A stretch of 64,000 nt of DNA from Richelia sp. SL_2_1 (lineage in GTDB: Bacteria > Cyanobacteriota > Cyanobacteriia > Cyanobacteriales > Nostocaceae), in assembly GCA_012033205.1 (NCBI GenBank), contig JAAUSO010000006.1, positions 27,366-91,365 of the forward strand, in the 5' to 3' direction. Made by a program: the position numbers and the translations under genes. Below the pieces are notes generated by a model. It was not told the origin of the DNA. It ran no database searches and worked only from the letters and a program-made list of their open reading frames with translations. Shown here one piece after another: positions 42,276-50,660 of this stretch (its first letter is position 1; each line of letters begins with the position of its first letter).

Positions 42276-42638
42276 AAAATTATGTCAATTGTGTCAATTG
42301 TTTCAAATTTCTCTGTATTTTTACTGGTGAATCCTAGATTACTTCTGAGGTAAGAAGTCGGGTTTTTATCGGGATTTTCTGATGTTAAGCATAGAATATC
42401 GTAAAAACCCGACTTCTTCCGTAGATTATCGTCGAACTGACGTTAGATTTTAATACTGGTATTCCCCAGTCATCTAAAGGTTCATAAATTTTTCTGTTTT
42501 CAAATAAATTTACTCAACCTGTTTCGATAACGTCTAATTTTGCTTAAATGTTCCTGTATAAGTAATATCAAGCTTAGTCTGTGAGTATGTGACGATCGCA
42601 CTGTCAAAGCTTGACATAATAAACGCTAATTTTCCAGT
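42276..42638. other. Spacer with hairpin repeat
   Basis: No gene; holds CCCGAC hairpin copy 4 at 42352-42418. It separates two minus-strand genes, the pentapeptide-repeat gene upstream and the WG-repeat gene downstream. Confidence 0.6.
42352..42418. repeat. CCCGAC hairpin repeat, copy 4
   Basis: Arms AAGAAGTCGGGTTTTTA and TAAAAACCCGACTTCTT around a loop of about 30 bases. Confidence 0.9.
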
Positions 42639-43280
42639 TTATTTGACAACTTTTTCGATTATAGTTCCGATTAAACAAGCGTTATCAAAATTTGCACCAC
42701 TTAAATTTGCCCCGTCTAATTCCGCACAAAGTAAATTTGCACCACTTAAATTTGCCCCGGAAAGATTCGCTTTACGTAAATCGGCTTCCTCTAAGTTGGC
42801 TTCGCTAAATAACGCTCCCTGTAAATCTGCACGACTTAAATCTGCACCTTTAAGGTTAGCACCCGTAAGATTAGCACCTCGTAAATCAGCACCGCGTAAG
42901 TCAACACCTTGTAAGTTAACGTTAACGAAATTAGTACCGCTTAAAAAAGCACCTGCAAAAGAAACTTCGCTAACTCTAGCACCCATGAAGTTACCACCGC
43001 GCAAATTACTACCTCGTAAATCGGCACCAGTTAAATCTGCTTGCATTAAATTAGCTCCCATCAAGTTTGCTCGCAAATCCGCTTGTTGGAGATTTGCACC
43101 CATTAGATTTGCTCCTTCCAAATGAGCGCCTTCAAATTTAGATTTAGCAAAATTTGTCCCAACAAGAGAAGCACCAGCAAAATTGACTCGGCTTAAATCA
43201 GTTTGGGATAAATCTTCGTCTTCTAAATTAACTCCAGCTAACTGCTTCAATTCACCCGACTTAATAGCTTCAATATTCAT
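42639..43280 (-). CDS. Pentapeptide repeat protein
   Basis: A 213-residue protein that is almost entirely A(D/N)LxX pentapeptides (ADLRGANLTGANLKGADLSRA and similar) and should fold into a right-handed quadrilateral beta-helix of about 8 coils. No signal peptide. Cyanobacteria have many; most have no known partner. The first 30 residues include LSQTDLSRVNFAG. The minus-strand direction and lack of an upstream partner give no clue to function. An antisense open frame over the same bases is not a gene. Confidence 0.9.
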   Translation of the reverse strand: MNIEAIKSGELKQLAGVNLEDEDLSQTDLSRVNFAGASLVGTNFAKSKFEGAHLEGANLMGANLQQADLRANLMGANLMQADLTGADLRGSNLRGGNFMGARVSEVSFAGAFLSGTNFVNVNLQGVDLRGADLRGANLTGANLKGADLSRADLQGALFSEANLEEADLRKANLSGANLSGANLLCAELDGANLSGANFDNACLIGTIIEKVVK

Positions 43281-43526
43281 ATTATTTATATCTTTTTTAG
43301 TATCAGTAATAATTAATATATTTTAAATATATAGGAATCCTACTTGAAAATTGAAAAAACTCAGTACACCTTAATCTTCTAGAATCATCAAAGTCTCTTG
43401 GCTCTTGCCTCTTGCCTCCCGACACAAACAATTTTAAAAATCAAACCGGATTCCTATATTTAAATAAAAAACAACTAGACGCAAAGAGATATAACCAAAA
43501 GTCGCTCTTTACGCCTATCAATGAAA

Positions 43527-44933
43527 TTATGATCGATCAAAACTACCGTAAGTGGTTATTTCACTAAATTTGCTTGTCTCTTCTTGTTTATTGTCAAGCA
43601 ACCAGATTCCGGCGCTCAATTTTGGTGTAATTACGGGTAATTCCATCCCTTGGTGCAAACCCATGACTAATAAAGTCAAAGTTTCGACTAATTTAGGATC
43701 AAAATGGCGCGATTGCTGTTGTCTGCACTCTTCTAAAGCTTGAGTAAGGATTTCTTCCTTGGTTAACCCCGAAGAAAATTTGTGGTTGACTCGACATTGA
43801 AATTCTGCTACTAAAGCTAGAATTCTTGATTCTAAAGGAATTTCGTCTCCTGCTAAGGCAGCTGGTTCTCCAGTACCATCCCACCACTCCGATTGATGGG
43901 TAATAATTTGCGCTACAGCCCGCAGTCTGGGCATAGTACGTAAAACTTGTGTTCCCGGTACCAAAGGACAAGTTAAAGGGCAACTAGGAGCATCTTCTTG
44001 ATAGCGCGTGGATGTTCCCGGAACTAAAACGCTTTGAGCCGTTTGTAGGGGATGTATGCGATGTAGAAAGCCTGCAAGCCGCAATCTTTTCATCTGCCAT
44101 GCAGGCAAATCTAAAAGCTGCCCCATGGTTTCTGATAAAGCGACAACTTCTGTTGCTGCCATTGGATTAGTAATGTCGGCAGCATCAAGAAGTTCTGCCA
44201 TCCGCAAAAATGCCTGAATTTCATTAGAAACTAAGTTTCTATCCAAAATTTGATAGCGATTACCTGCGGGAACGGAAATATTTATCTGTCCCGTCTGTAA
44301 ATAATCTACTACCCTAGAAACTACAGTCGCTAAATCTTCCGATGTGACAACTGCTGGTTTAATTGCTTGTTGATATTGGCGCAGTTTTTTCCCTAATTCC
44401 GGATTGTAGCTTTCAATGTGCGCGATCGCAATCTGAGCCGTTTCCCTAACCAAATCTGGCTCAAATGTCCACAAACCGTAGAATTTCCGCTCTAAATCCG
44501 ATGCTGGTTGTCCAGATGAACCATAATCTTCTGCTGATAGCTCTTGACAAATTACCATCGCTGTGTAACTCGGCGACAGAATAATTAAATGCCATTCTTC
44601 AGCCACCGAATCATTTGGTTTTATAGTAACCAAATCCACGTTAGATAGTTTGCTGGTGGGATGTTCCAACCAAGTACTATCAGCGGCTGCCATGATGGCA
44701 ATTTGTTGCGAGCATTTAGCAATATCTTCGTAACGTTGCGCTTCTTCTAGATACCATTTGCCTTGTTGAAAAGCGGTGATCACTAAAGGCTTACTATTAT
44801 CATTTAATATATGGTCTTCTAAAGCATGGCAAAGAGCGACCAAAGTATTTTTATAATAAACGCCGTATCTAATCGGTTTTTTGCTATCTTGATGGGCTTG
44901 TTGTAGCCTTTGGAGTATTGAGCCTTCTAACAT
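43527..44933 (-). CDS. DICT sensory domain protein with degenerate HD-GYP-like domain
   Basis: A 468-residue cytoplasmic protein. Residues 1-130 form a DICT sensor domain (LVALCHALEDHI, LVITAFQQGKWYLEEAQRYEDI). From about 200 to 460 it resembles an HD-GYP-type phosphohydrolase: LRLAGFLHRIHPL stands where HDIG is expected, and HQSEWWDGTGEPAALAGDEIPLESRIL where H-x-E-x-x-D-G-x-G-Y-P is. The loss of HD and the GEP instead of GYP suggest it does not hydrolyse cyclic-di-GMP and may be a sensor or binding protein. Monocistronic on the minus strand. Confidence 0.8.
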   Translation of the reverse strand: MLEGSILQRLQQAHQDSKKPIRYGVYYKNTLVALCHALEDHILNDNSKPLVITAFQQGKWYLEEAQRYEDIAKCSQQIAIMAAADSTWLEHPTSKLSNVDLVTIKPNDSVAEEWHLIILSPSYTAMVICQELSAEDYGSSGQPASDLERKFYGLWTFEPDLVRETAQIAIAHIESYNPELGKKLRQYQQAIKPAVVTSEDLATVVSRVVDYLQTGQINISVPAGNRYQILDRNLVSNEIQAFLRMAELLDAADITNPMAATEVVALSETMGQLLDLPAWQMKRLRLAGFLHRIHPLQTAQSVLVPGTSTRYQEDAPSCPLTCPLVPGTQVLRTMPRLRAVAQIITHQSEWWDGTGEPAALAGDEIPLESRILALVAEFQCRVNHKFSSGLTKEEILTQALEECRQQQSRHFDPKLVETLTLLVMGLHQGMELPVITPKLSAGIWLLDNKQEETSKFSEITTYGSFDRS

Positions 44934-45050
44934 TTGATTTTATGAAAGTAATCGCCAGTGGATTGCGAGGATATTTTAATACCCAATAGCTACAGCTATA
45001 GAGTAATTGGTTGAATATAGTAGGACGAAATAGAACGTCCTACTAGTTTT

Positions 45051-46622
45051 CTATGATACACCTGCTAATTGCTTTGATTTTGTTTCAATTGGGGCAGAAA
45101 GTGCTTCTTCTAAGTCAGCACAACCAAGTTTTTGTTCCAAAATTTTCATGACTTCGCGTCCGAAATCATTGGGATTTTGTTTCATCGCTTGCAAGCAAAC
45201 TTGACCAAAAAACGAACCTAGGGGTTCGGGATTCCATAGTAGCTTTCTCGCATTCCACGGCGCTAGCAGCATGGGATTGTAACCTTGATTAAGAATACCT
45301 TCTTTAAAAGCGTATTCTTCTAAATGAGTATGGGGTTGCAATCCAATAAAGAATATTGCCGGTTCAACTTTATCTACTCCGAAAATTCGTTCTAATTCGC
45401 GATGGTAAGCGATGGTTTGACGGATAGTTTCAGGACGTTCGTCTATGACATTAAAAGAATAGTTTACCGAAACCAAATCATTGAAACCAGCTGTTTTTAA
45501 ATCCCGGCAGTTTTCCAGAACAGTCCGCAAATTATAACCCATACGCATTTTTCGCACCAGTTCTTGAGAACCGCTGGTAATACCGATTTCAAAATAGTTC
45601 ATGCCGGTTTTCACCATCAAATCACACAGCTTGGGAGTGAGGTTATCGGCACGGATATAAGCAGCCCAATTAATATCCGTCATCCCAGAATCAACGATTT
45701 TCTCCAATAGTTCCACAGCATCATCCATAAATTTCCGCGCTGGAATAAATTGAGCATCGGTAAACCAGAATTTACGAATACCTCGATCGTAAAGTTGTCG
45801 CATCTCCGCAACTACTTCCGCAGCCGGATTAATCCGTACCTGTTTTCCTTCCACAACCGTGTAAACACAGTAGCAGCAATTATGAGGACAACCGCGTTTA
45901 GTTTGTACCCCAATATAAAAGTCTTCTTCTTGGAGATAATAACTAAATTCCGACCATATACTTTCAATATAGTCGTAATTACAGGCAGCTTTTTCCACGG
46001 GTGAGGGTTGTTCGTGAATCAATCGCTGACGGGGTTGAGTTTCTCCCACCACATAACAGCGTTCGTCTCGAAAATCCCTACCGCTCAAAAGTTTCTCTAA
46101 TAAAGCTTCCCCTTCACCAACGGAAACAATAGAACCTTTGGGTAAGCTGTTGCTCAACTGTTCGTAATAAACGCTAACTGCACCACCACCGATAACTACG
46201 CGAACATCTTTGTTATATCTAAGAGCGCGTTTTAATCCACGTTTAATTAATGCCGAATTCCGCCAAAGTTCCGTATAAAAGCCCTTGAGCATTTGAAAAC
46301 CGCCCAAAGCACCGTGTAACTTCACAAAGGGATTTTTAGCGTAGAAAATTTCAAAAGAATATTGTAGGGGATTTCCACCTCTGCCACCGACTGGAGCAAA
46401 AATATGAATATCTCGCCAAGAATAAATCAATAGCGTCGGTTTAAATTCATCAATACAGGCATCCAGAGCCGATTTATAGTCTAAAGGTGGTACCGTTCCC
46501 AAATCAAGAATCCGCTGTTCGACATTCGGAAACCCCTTGTGGACATGATCTGCAAGGTAAACTACCCCAATCGGAAAAATGGGATTACAAGGAAGACGAA
46601 CGTAGAGAATTTTGTTTTCCAT
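45051..46622 (-). CDS. Cobalamin-dependent radical SAM protein
   Basis: A 523-residue protein from ATG 46622 (an upstream in-frame start at 46643 adds seven residues). The N-terminal domain resembles a B12-binding fold (LYVRLPCNPIFPIGVVYLADH, DACIDEFKPTLLIYSW, VIGGGAVSVY); it lacks the full DxHxxG motif in a place I can point to. The radical SAM core has the cluster motif TKRGCPHNCCYCVYTVVEG (CX3CX2C), followed by the ITSGSQELVRKMRMGY SAM-binding segment. Cyanobacterial homologues are annotated in several ways, including high-light acclimation or PhpK-like enzymes; I cannot choose. Single gene with long flanking spacers. Confidence 0.82.
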   Translation of the reverse strand: MENKILYVRLPCNPIFPIGVVYLADHVHKGFPNVEQRILDLGTVPPLDYKSALDACIDEFKPTLLIYSWRDIHIFAPVGGRGGNPLQYSFEIFYAKNPFVKLHGALGGFQMLKGFYTELWRNSALIKRGLKRALRYNKDVRVVIGGGAVSVYYEQLSNSLPKGSIVSVGEGEALLEKLLSGRDFRDERCYVVGETQPRQRLIHEQPSPVEKAACNYDYIESIWSEFSYYLQEEDFYIGVQTKRGCPHNCCYCVYTVVEGKQVRINPAAEVVAEMRQLYDRGIRKFWFTDAQFIPARKFMDDAVELLEKIVDSGMTDINWAAYIRADNLTPKLCDLMVKTGMNYFEIGITSGSQELVRKMRMGYNLRTVLENCRDLKTAGFNDLVSVNYSFNVIDERPETIRQTIAYHRELERIFGVDKVEPAIFFIGLQPHTHLEEYAFKEGILNQGYNPMLLAPWNARKLLWNPEPLGSFFGQVCLQAMKQNPNDFGREVMKILEQKLGCADLEEALSAPIETKSKQLAGVS

Positions 46623-46643
46623 GATCAGTGTTTCAACTTCCAT

Positions 46644-47574
46644 CTTGCTGTTTTCAAAGAAAAAAGAGAGTTAATACCCGCTTCAAAAATACGTATTTAA
46701 ATAAATTGTCGCTTTTTATTGCCAAAGTCGAACGGCGCAAAGCCCATTCATTTCATATACATACTATCTATTATGAAAATTCACTTCATATAGCTTTACG
46801 ATAACATCCACTTCCTTACTTAAACCGATTTTTTCTTGAAAGCTGCAATTTGCTGGACACACCTAGTAGTCCTTTGCATTAAAATTAAATGTTTGTAGTT
46901 GGGATGCCCGCCCTTAATTTGAGCGATAAATCGCAACTACAAACCCATCAGAACTAATGAAATGAAGTACTAGAAGCAGACAAAGGAAACAATTTCCAAC
47001 TCTCAATTAATAACTAACTTCCTTGCTCCGAACTACTTGTCTAAATCACTCAAAATAAAAATTACTGATTTTTTATCTGAATATTAATGATAATTAGTTA
47101 AGTCATCACGCATTTAATTTGTATTTTTCTAGCGGGCAGGCTTGCCCTCGAACCCTTCACTTCGTTCAAGGGTAAACTCCGTGAAGGGATGCCCGCACTA
47201 CAAGACCGGGGAACGCCGGTCGCCGCAGGCTCCGCCGTTGCACGGCGGAGTACCGGCGACTTTAATAAAATTTGAATATACTTTCTTAAAGGCTTTTTAG
47301 CTTAGTTATAGAAGACTCATCAATAAAATCTAATACTCAGTATATTGATACTCTAAAATTCGTCAAATTGCATTGCATAATTCTATAAATTTCATAAAAA
47401 TATTTTCATGAATAACACATAATGTATAATTGCAAAAAAGGCATAAATTTTTACAAAAATTTCATATCTCGAATATATCTTAAGGTAGAAATAGCATACA
47501 AATACCCAGTTGGTATTGAAGGTTACAGTAGGTGGGGATCGACCGTGCTAATTTTGCTAATGTAGGATAGAATT
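46644..47574. other. Repeat-rich gene-free region with GC-rich palindromes
   Basis: About 930 bases without a gene. At 46888-46943 a hairpin has arms TTTGTAGTTG and CAACTACAAA. At 47128-47268 a GC-rich block includes GCGGGCAGGCTTGCCC, TTCACTTCGTTCAAGGG and GCTCCGCCGTTGCACGGCGG, nested palindromes much richer in GC than the surroundings. A GTAN8TAC motif at 47513-47526 lies just before the DUF1830 gene. Confidence 0.7.
47513..47526 (+). promoter_or_regulatory. Candidate NtcA site before the DUF1830 gene
   Basis: GTA-N8-TAC at 47513-47526 with TAATTT (fits TAN3T) exactly 22 bases downstream (47549-47554). Spacing matches class II NtcA promoters. About 16 such GTAN8TAC motifs are expected by chance in 64 kb, so this is suggestive only. 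Confidence 0.4.
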
Positions 47575-47598
47575 GTGGCGACAAGCTCGTCAGCAGTT

Positions 47599-47994
47599 AT
47601 GGCTCAAATACTAGATCCGTTACCACCCAATCCACAGGGAAAATTTCTCTGCTGCTACGTTAATGCCACAAGTAAAATACAAGTGGCTCGCATCTCCAAC
47701 ATTTCTAATTGGTACTTTGAACGGGTTGTTTTTCCAGGACAAAGATTGGTTTTTGAAGCACCCCAATTAGCTCAATTAGAAATTCATACAGGCATGATGG
47801 CAAGTGCAATTTTATCGGATACTATTCCGTGCAATCGCCTTGTAATTGACGAAGCAAATAATTCTGAAAAGCAAGTAAATTCAGATAGTCCCAATAGTGA
47901 TTCCATCGATAAAAATTCCTTTGTGTCCTCAATTAATTCCAAAATCGGAGATACAACAAAACCATTAACAATCGTTGGCTTGACATCTATATAA
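47599..47994 (+). CDS. DUF1830 family cyanobacterial protein
   Basis: A 131-residue protein (ATG 47599; a GTG at 47575 would add eight residues). The conserved core KFLCCYVNATSKIQVARI, NWYFERVVFPGQRL and LEIHTGMMASAILSD matches DUF1830, a family found in cyanobacteria with unknown function. The C-terminal 40 residues are low-complexity and serine/asparagine-rich. Terminator at 48019. A possible NtcA site lies upstream, so it might respond to nitrogen supply. Confidence 0.8.
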   Translation: MAQILDPLPPNPQGKFLCCYVNATSKIQVARISNISNWYFERVVFPGQRLVFEAPQLAQLEIHTGMMASAILSDTIPCNRLVIDEANNSEKQVNSDSPNSDSIDKNSFVSSINSKIGDTTKPLTIVGLTSI

Positions 47995-48018
47995 TTAAAA
48001 TTTTTTTTCTTTATTTTT

Positions 48019-48047
48019 GGGTTGCTTTTATTCGCAACCCGTTTTTA
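48019..48047 (+). terminator. Rho-independent terminator after the DUF1830 gene
   Basis: Stem GGGTTGC and GCAACCC around TTTTATTC, followed by five T. Confidence 0.9.
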
Positions 48048-48056
48048 TTTAAGAAG

Positions 48057-48118
48057 AGTTAGTTGATGGTGGTTAGTTGATAGTGGTTAGTTGATGGTGG
48101 TTAGTTGATAGTGGTTAT
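48057..48118. repeat. Tandem repeat (GTTAGTTGATGGTG units)
   Basis: Four 14-15 base units of GTTAGTTGATGGTG and GTTAGTTGATAGTG type, the STRR style of spacer repeat, between the DUF1830 terminator and the DUF4079 gene. Confidence 0.85.
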
Positions 48119-48185
48119 TTATTTTTCCTTATCTCCCTATCCCCCCATCCCCCATATGTCACCGCTTCAATCTACAATTATAAAT

Positions 48186-48647
48186 ATGGATTTACCTTCA
48201 TTTATTTGGTTGTGGAAAATTGCGGCGTGGTCTATGGGATTGTCGTTACTAGCTTATTCACTATTAGCGGTAACGGGTATTTGGATGTTTCGCACTAGAA
48301 CATCCGCAAATCGTCGCTTCGGAACGCTGTTTCCGGAGGACTACACTGGACTACGCATATTCCATTATGTAATCGGTATCACTATGGTTATTTTAGTGAT
48401 ATTGCTACTGTGTATTGGTATTATCGGTACTTTAGGTGAATATGGTTCTTTGGGACATTCCCAGCACTTAAGTGCTGGGTTAATTACGGTGTTGTTAGTT
48501 TTGGTATCTGCTGGAAGTGCTATTTTGATTCGTACTGGTTGGGTTGGGGCTAGATGCATTCACGTTAGTATTAATATTGCTCTATTTTTTGTATTTGCCT
48601 GGGTTTCTCTAAGTGGTTGGACTGTAGTGCAAAGGTATTTACCTTAA
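48186..48647 (+). CDS. DUF4079 family membrane protein
   Basis: About 153 residues from ATG 48186 (a start at 48156 would add ten). Four hydrophobic segments at about residues 5-30, 55-85, 95-115 and 120-145, with the pattern FHYVIGITMVILVIL and GHSQHLSAGLIT. Matches the DUF4079 family of small cyanobacterial and algal membrane proteins, of unknown function. His residues in the second and third segments might bind heme, which is a guess from cytochrome b561-like patterns. Confidence 0.7.
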   Translation: MDLPSFIWLWKIAAWSMGLSLLAYSLLAVTGIWMFRTRTSANRRFGTLFPEDYTGLRIFHYVIGITMVILVILLLCIGIIGTLGEYGSLGHSQHLSAGLITVLLVLVSAGSAILIRTGWVGARCIHVSINIALFFVFAWVSLSGWTVVQRYLP

Positions 48648-48955
48648 TTAGGTCAAAGGTTAAAGGTTTAAGGTCAAAGGTTTAAGAGAATGTTTTGTGT
48701 CTGGCTGTTAAAGGCGCTACTACACAAACAAAGTCCACCTTACGGTGGACTAAGGTATTTGCAACCCGTGCAGACGGGTTTTGCTTGTGTAGATGCGGTA
48801 ATAAAGCGCCCGATAAAGTGTATAATTTGACTTTTAAAACATCCTCAAAGGTTTAAGGTCAAAGGTTTAAAATATTTATTTCATCGTTATTATTTAATAA
48901 TTGAAAAACAATTAAATATTTTAGTTAATCTTGGTATCCCAATTCACAATTTCTA
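48648..48955. other. Spacer with dispersed repeat copy C
   Basis: No gene; dominated by repeat copy C (about 48728-48848). Short AGGTCAAAGGTTTAAG units lie on both sides of it. Confidence 0.65.
48728..48848. repeat. Dispersed palindromic repeat, copy C
   Basis: Hairpin AGTCCACCTTACGGTGGACT, then AACCCGTGCAGACGGGTTTT, TGTGTAGATGCGG, CGCCCGATAAAGTGTATAA and the TTTTAAAACATCCTC end. Same order as copies A and B. Confidence 0.85.
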
Positions 48956-49501
48956 ATGGAAACCTCTTGTATTTTTCGGCTATCTCCTTTAATTAGGATT
49001 ACGCTTTTGAGTTTGTATGTAGCGTTAACGTTACCTTTACCTGTGCTTGCTGATGTAACTAATGCACCAGTACCGTCTTCATTACTTTGGGTAGGTATTG
49101 TAGGTGGTTTTGCAATTTTATACGCAGTTTTAACCGAAAGGGTAATATTAAATGAACAAGGAATTCAGGTTGTTTATCCTGCTTGGGTACCAAAGTTTTT
49201 CCGTAAAGGCTGGTCTTTACCTTGGTCGGAAGTACAACAATTAAAGCCACGTACTACGGGACAAGGCGGTATAGTTTACTATTTTCTGAGTAAAGATCAG
49301 AAAGCTTATTTGCTGCCAATGCGTGTAGCAGGATTCGCCCGTTTGGTAAGAATTGTACAAGAAAAAACGGGTATTGATACTACGGATGTTTACCCATTGG
49401 CGCAACCGTGGATGTATTTAATTTTGCTAACTTTTACCTTGTTGATGTTTTTAGTTGATGGTTGGACAATTTTAACTGCAAGGGCAATTGGGAATTGGTA
49501 A
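48956..49501 (+). CDS. Membrane protein, PH-like, function unknown
   Basis: A 181-residue protein with hydrophobic segments at about residues 12-32, 45-62 and 150-175, and a hydrophilic middle (YPAWVPKFFRKGWSLPWSEVQQLKPRTTGQGG) that looks like the PH-like domain of small bacterial membrane proteins (YcxB/DUF304-type look). I cannot assign a family with certainty. ATG start at 48956. No partner nearby. Confidence 0.6.
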   Translation: METSCIFRLSPLIRITLLSLYVALTLPLPVLADVTNAPVPSSLLWVGIVGGFAILYAVLTERVILNEQGIQVVYPAWVPKFFRKGWSLPWSEVQQLKPRTTGQGGIVYYFLSKDQKAYLLPMRVAGFARLVRIVQEKTGIDTTDVYPLAQPWMYLILLTFTLLMFLVDGWTILTARAIGNW

Positions 49502-49552
49502 TTGGTAATTGGGAATTGGTAATTGGGAATTGGTAATTGATAATTGGTTAAT
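49495..49552. repeat. Tandem repeat (GGGAATTGGTAATT units)
   Basis: About 58 bases of AATTGGTAATTG and GGAATTGG units, overlapping the end of the membrane protein gene. Confidence 0.85.
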
Positions 49553-49614
49553 TGCGTAACGTATCCATGAAAATTCCCCCATTACCCATCCCCGATTACC
49601 CATTACCTAGATCA

Positions 49615-50046
49615 TTAGAGATAGTCTACAAATAGCTCCGGAACTAACCTAAGTGTGCCAGATTTTAAAGTTTCGATATCTATCCAAAGTGCAGTTTTTT
49701 CTCGCTCTCCTTCGTTGAATGGGATTGTTTCCTGTTGGTAAAATTTGGGATGTACGAAGTCACATTCAAAAAGTTGAATGATTTCGTGACCTGGTTTTCC
49801 TTGGAAGTAAAATATATTTTCTAAACAGGTTAGGTAGCGAATGTTGGTTATTTCTGCTTGGATTTCTTCTTGAAATTCGCGTTGCAGGGCTTGTTTGCTG
49901 GTTTCACCAAATTCAACACCCCCACCCATTGCGCGGTAGAATTTATCTTTTTTTACTGGATCATAACCTTCGGAAAGCAAAGTGCGATTCTTTGTATCTC
50001 GAATTAGTCCTAAAGCAATAACGCGGATTTTACCTTCTTTATACAT
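49615..50046 (-). CDS. NUDIX hydrolase
   Basis: A 143-residue protein that should cleave a nucleoside diphosphate linked to another group. The NUDIX box GGGVEFGETSKQALQREFQEEIQAE fits GX5EX7REUXEEXGU with all acidic residues present. The N-terminal IRVIALGLIRDTKNRTLL is the usual strand-loop-strand. It overlaps no neighbour, but the upstream DUF3531 gene ends 9 bases before it on the same strand, so they may be co-transcribed. Confidence 0.9.
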   Translation of the reverse strand: MYKEGKIRVIALGLIRDTKNRTLLSEGYDPVKKDKFYRAMGGGVEFGETSKQALQREFQEEIQAEITNIRYLTCLENIFYFQGKPGHEIIQLFECDFVHPKFYQQETIPFNEGEREKTALWIDIETLKSGTLRLVPELFVDYL

Positions 50047-50055
50047 TTATTTTTC

Positions 50056-50508
50056 CTAGTTATCGTAAATAAACGAAGGACGACTTTCGCTGTCTTCAAT
50101 TGACCAATCTGAATTTTCACCGCCAATATATACTTCATCAATGGTGACGTATTCTTGACCAAGCTGAATGAGAGCGTTAACGAGCATATCAATGGCGATC
50201 GCGTCGGAAGTTCCTAAGTCAAGCCAACACCGTCCCCAATCACCGTTGTATTCAAATTCGCCCATATTATGCATCAAGGCTAATAAGCTATTTTGATAAC
50301 CATCTTGGTCATAATTTAAATAGCTAATATCGTTTCCGGTATCTTGTACTTGGAGATTTTCGGCGTTGAAAGCACCTAATTTACCTAAGTAAAACCAAGA
50401 ATTAAAAAGTTCTTCTACAAACTGTTTTTCACGTTCGGAAGGAACCGTGCTAAATTTCAGCCAAATCCAGACATCAAAAGGATTAATCTCACGAAATTCT
50501 ATCTTCAT
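50056..50508 (-). CDS. DUF3531 family protein
   Basis: A 150-residue acidic soluble protein. The segment FREINPFDVWIWLKFST, then FNSWFYLGKLGAFN and WGRCWLDLGTSDAIAIDMLVNALIQL match DUF3531, found in cyanobacteria and plastids, function unknown. It ends 9 bases before the NUDIX gene, likely an operon. ATG start at 50508. Confidence 0.8.
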   Translation of the reverse strand: MKIEFREINPFDVWIWLKFSTVPSEREKQFVEELFNSWFYLGKLGAFNAENLQVQDTGNDISYLNYDQDGYQNSLLALMHNMGEFEYNGDWGRCWLDLGTSDAIAIDMLVNALIQLGQEYVTIDEVYIGGENSDWSIEDSESRPSFIYDN

Positions 50509-50660
50509 TTGATTTCAATATCCAGGCTACTTTTACACAAAATTATTTTAGAAGAAGTTATGGGATTTTAGATTTTAGATTTTGGATTTTGGATTAGGGG
50601 ATAAGAATTAAGAGTGAGGAGTTAGGAGTTGACAGTTGCCTATTCCCTATTCCCTATTCC

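Noticed and set aside
42589..43125. 178-codon frame opposite the pentapeptide gene
   Set aside because: A mirror of the repeat in the real gene; the opposite frame has the A(D/N)LxX pattern.
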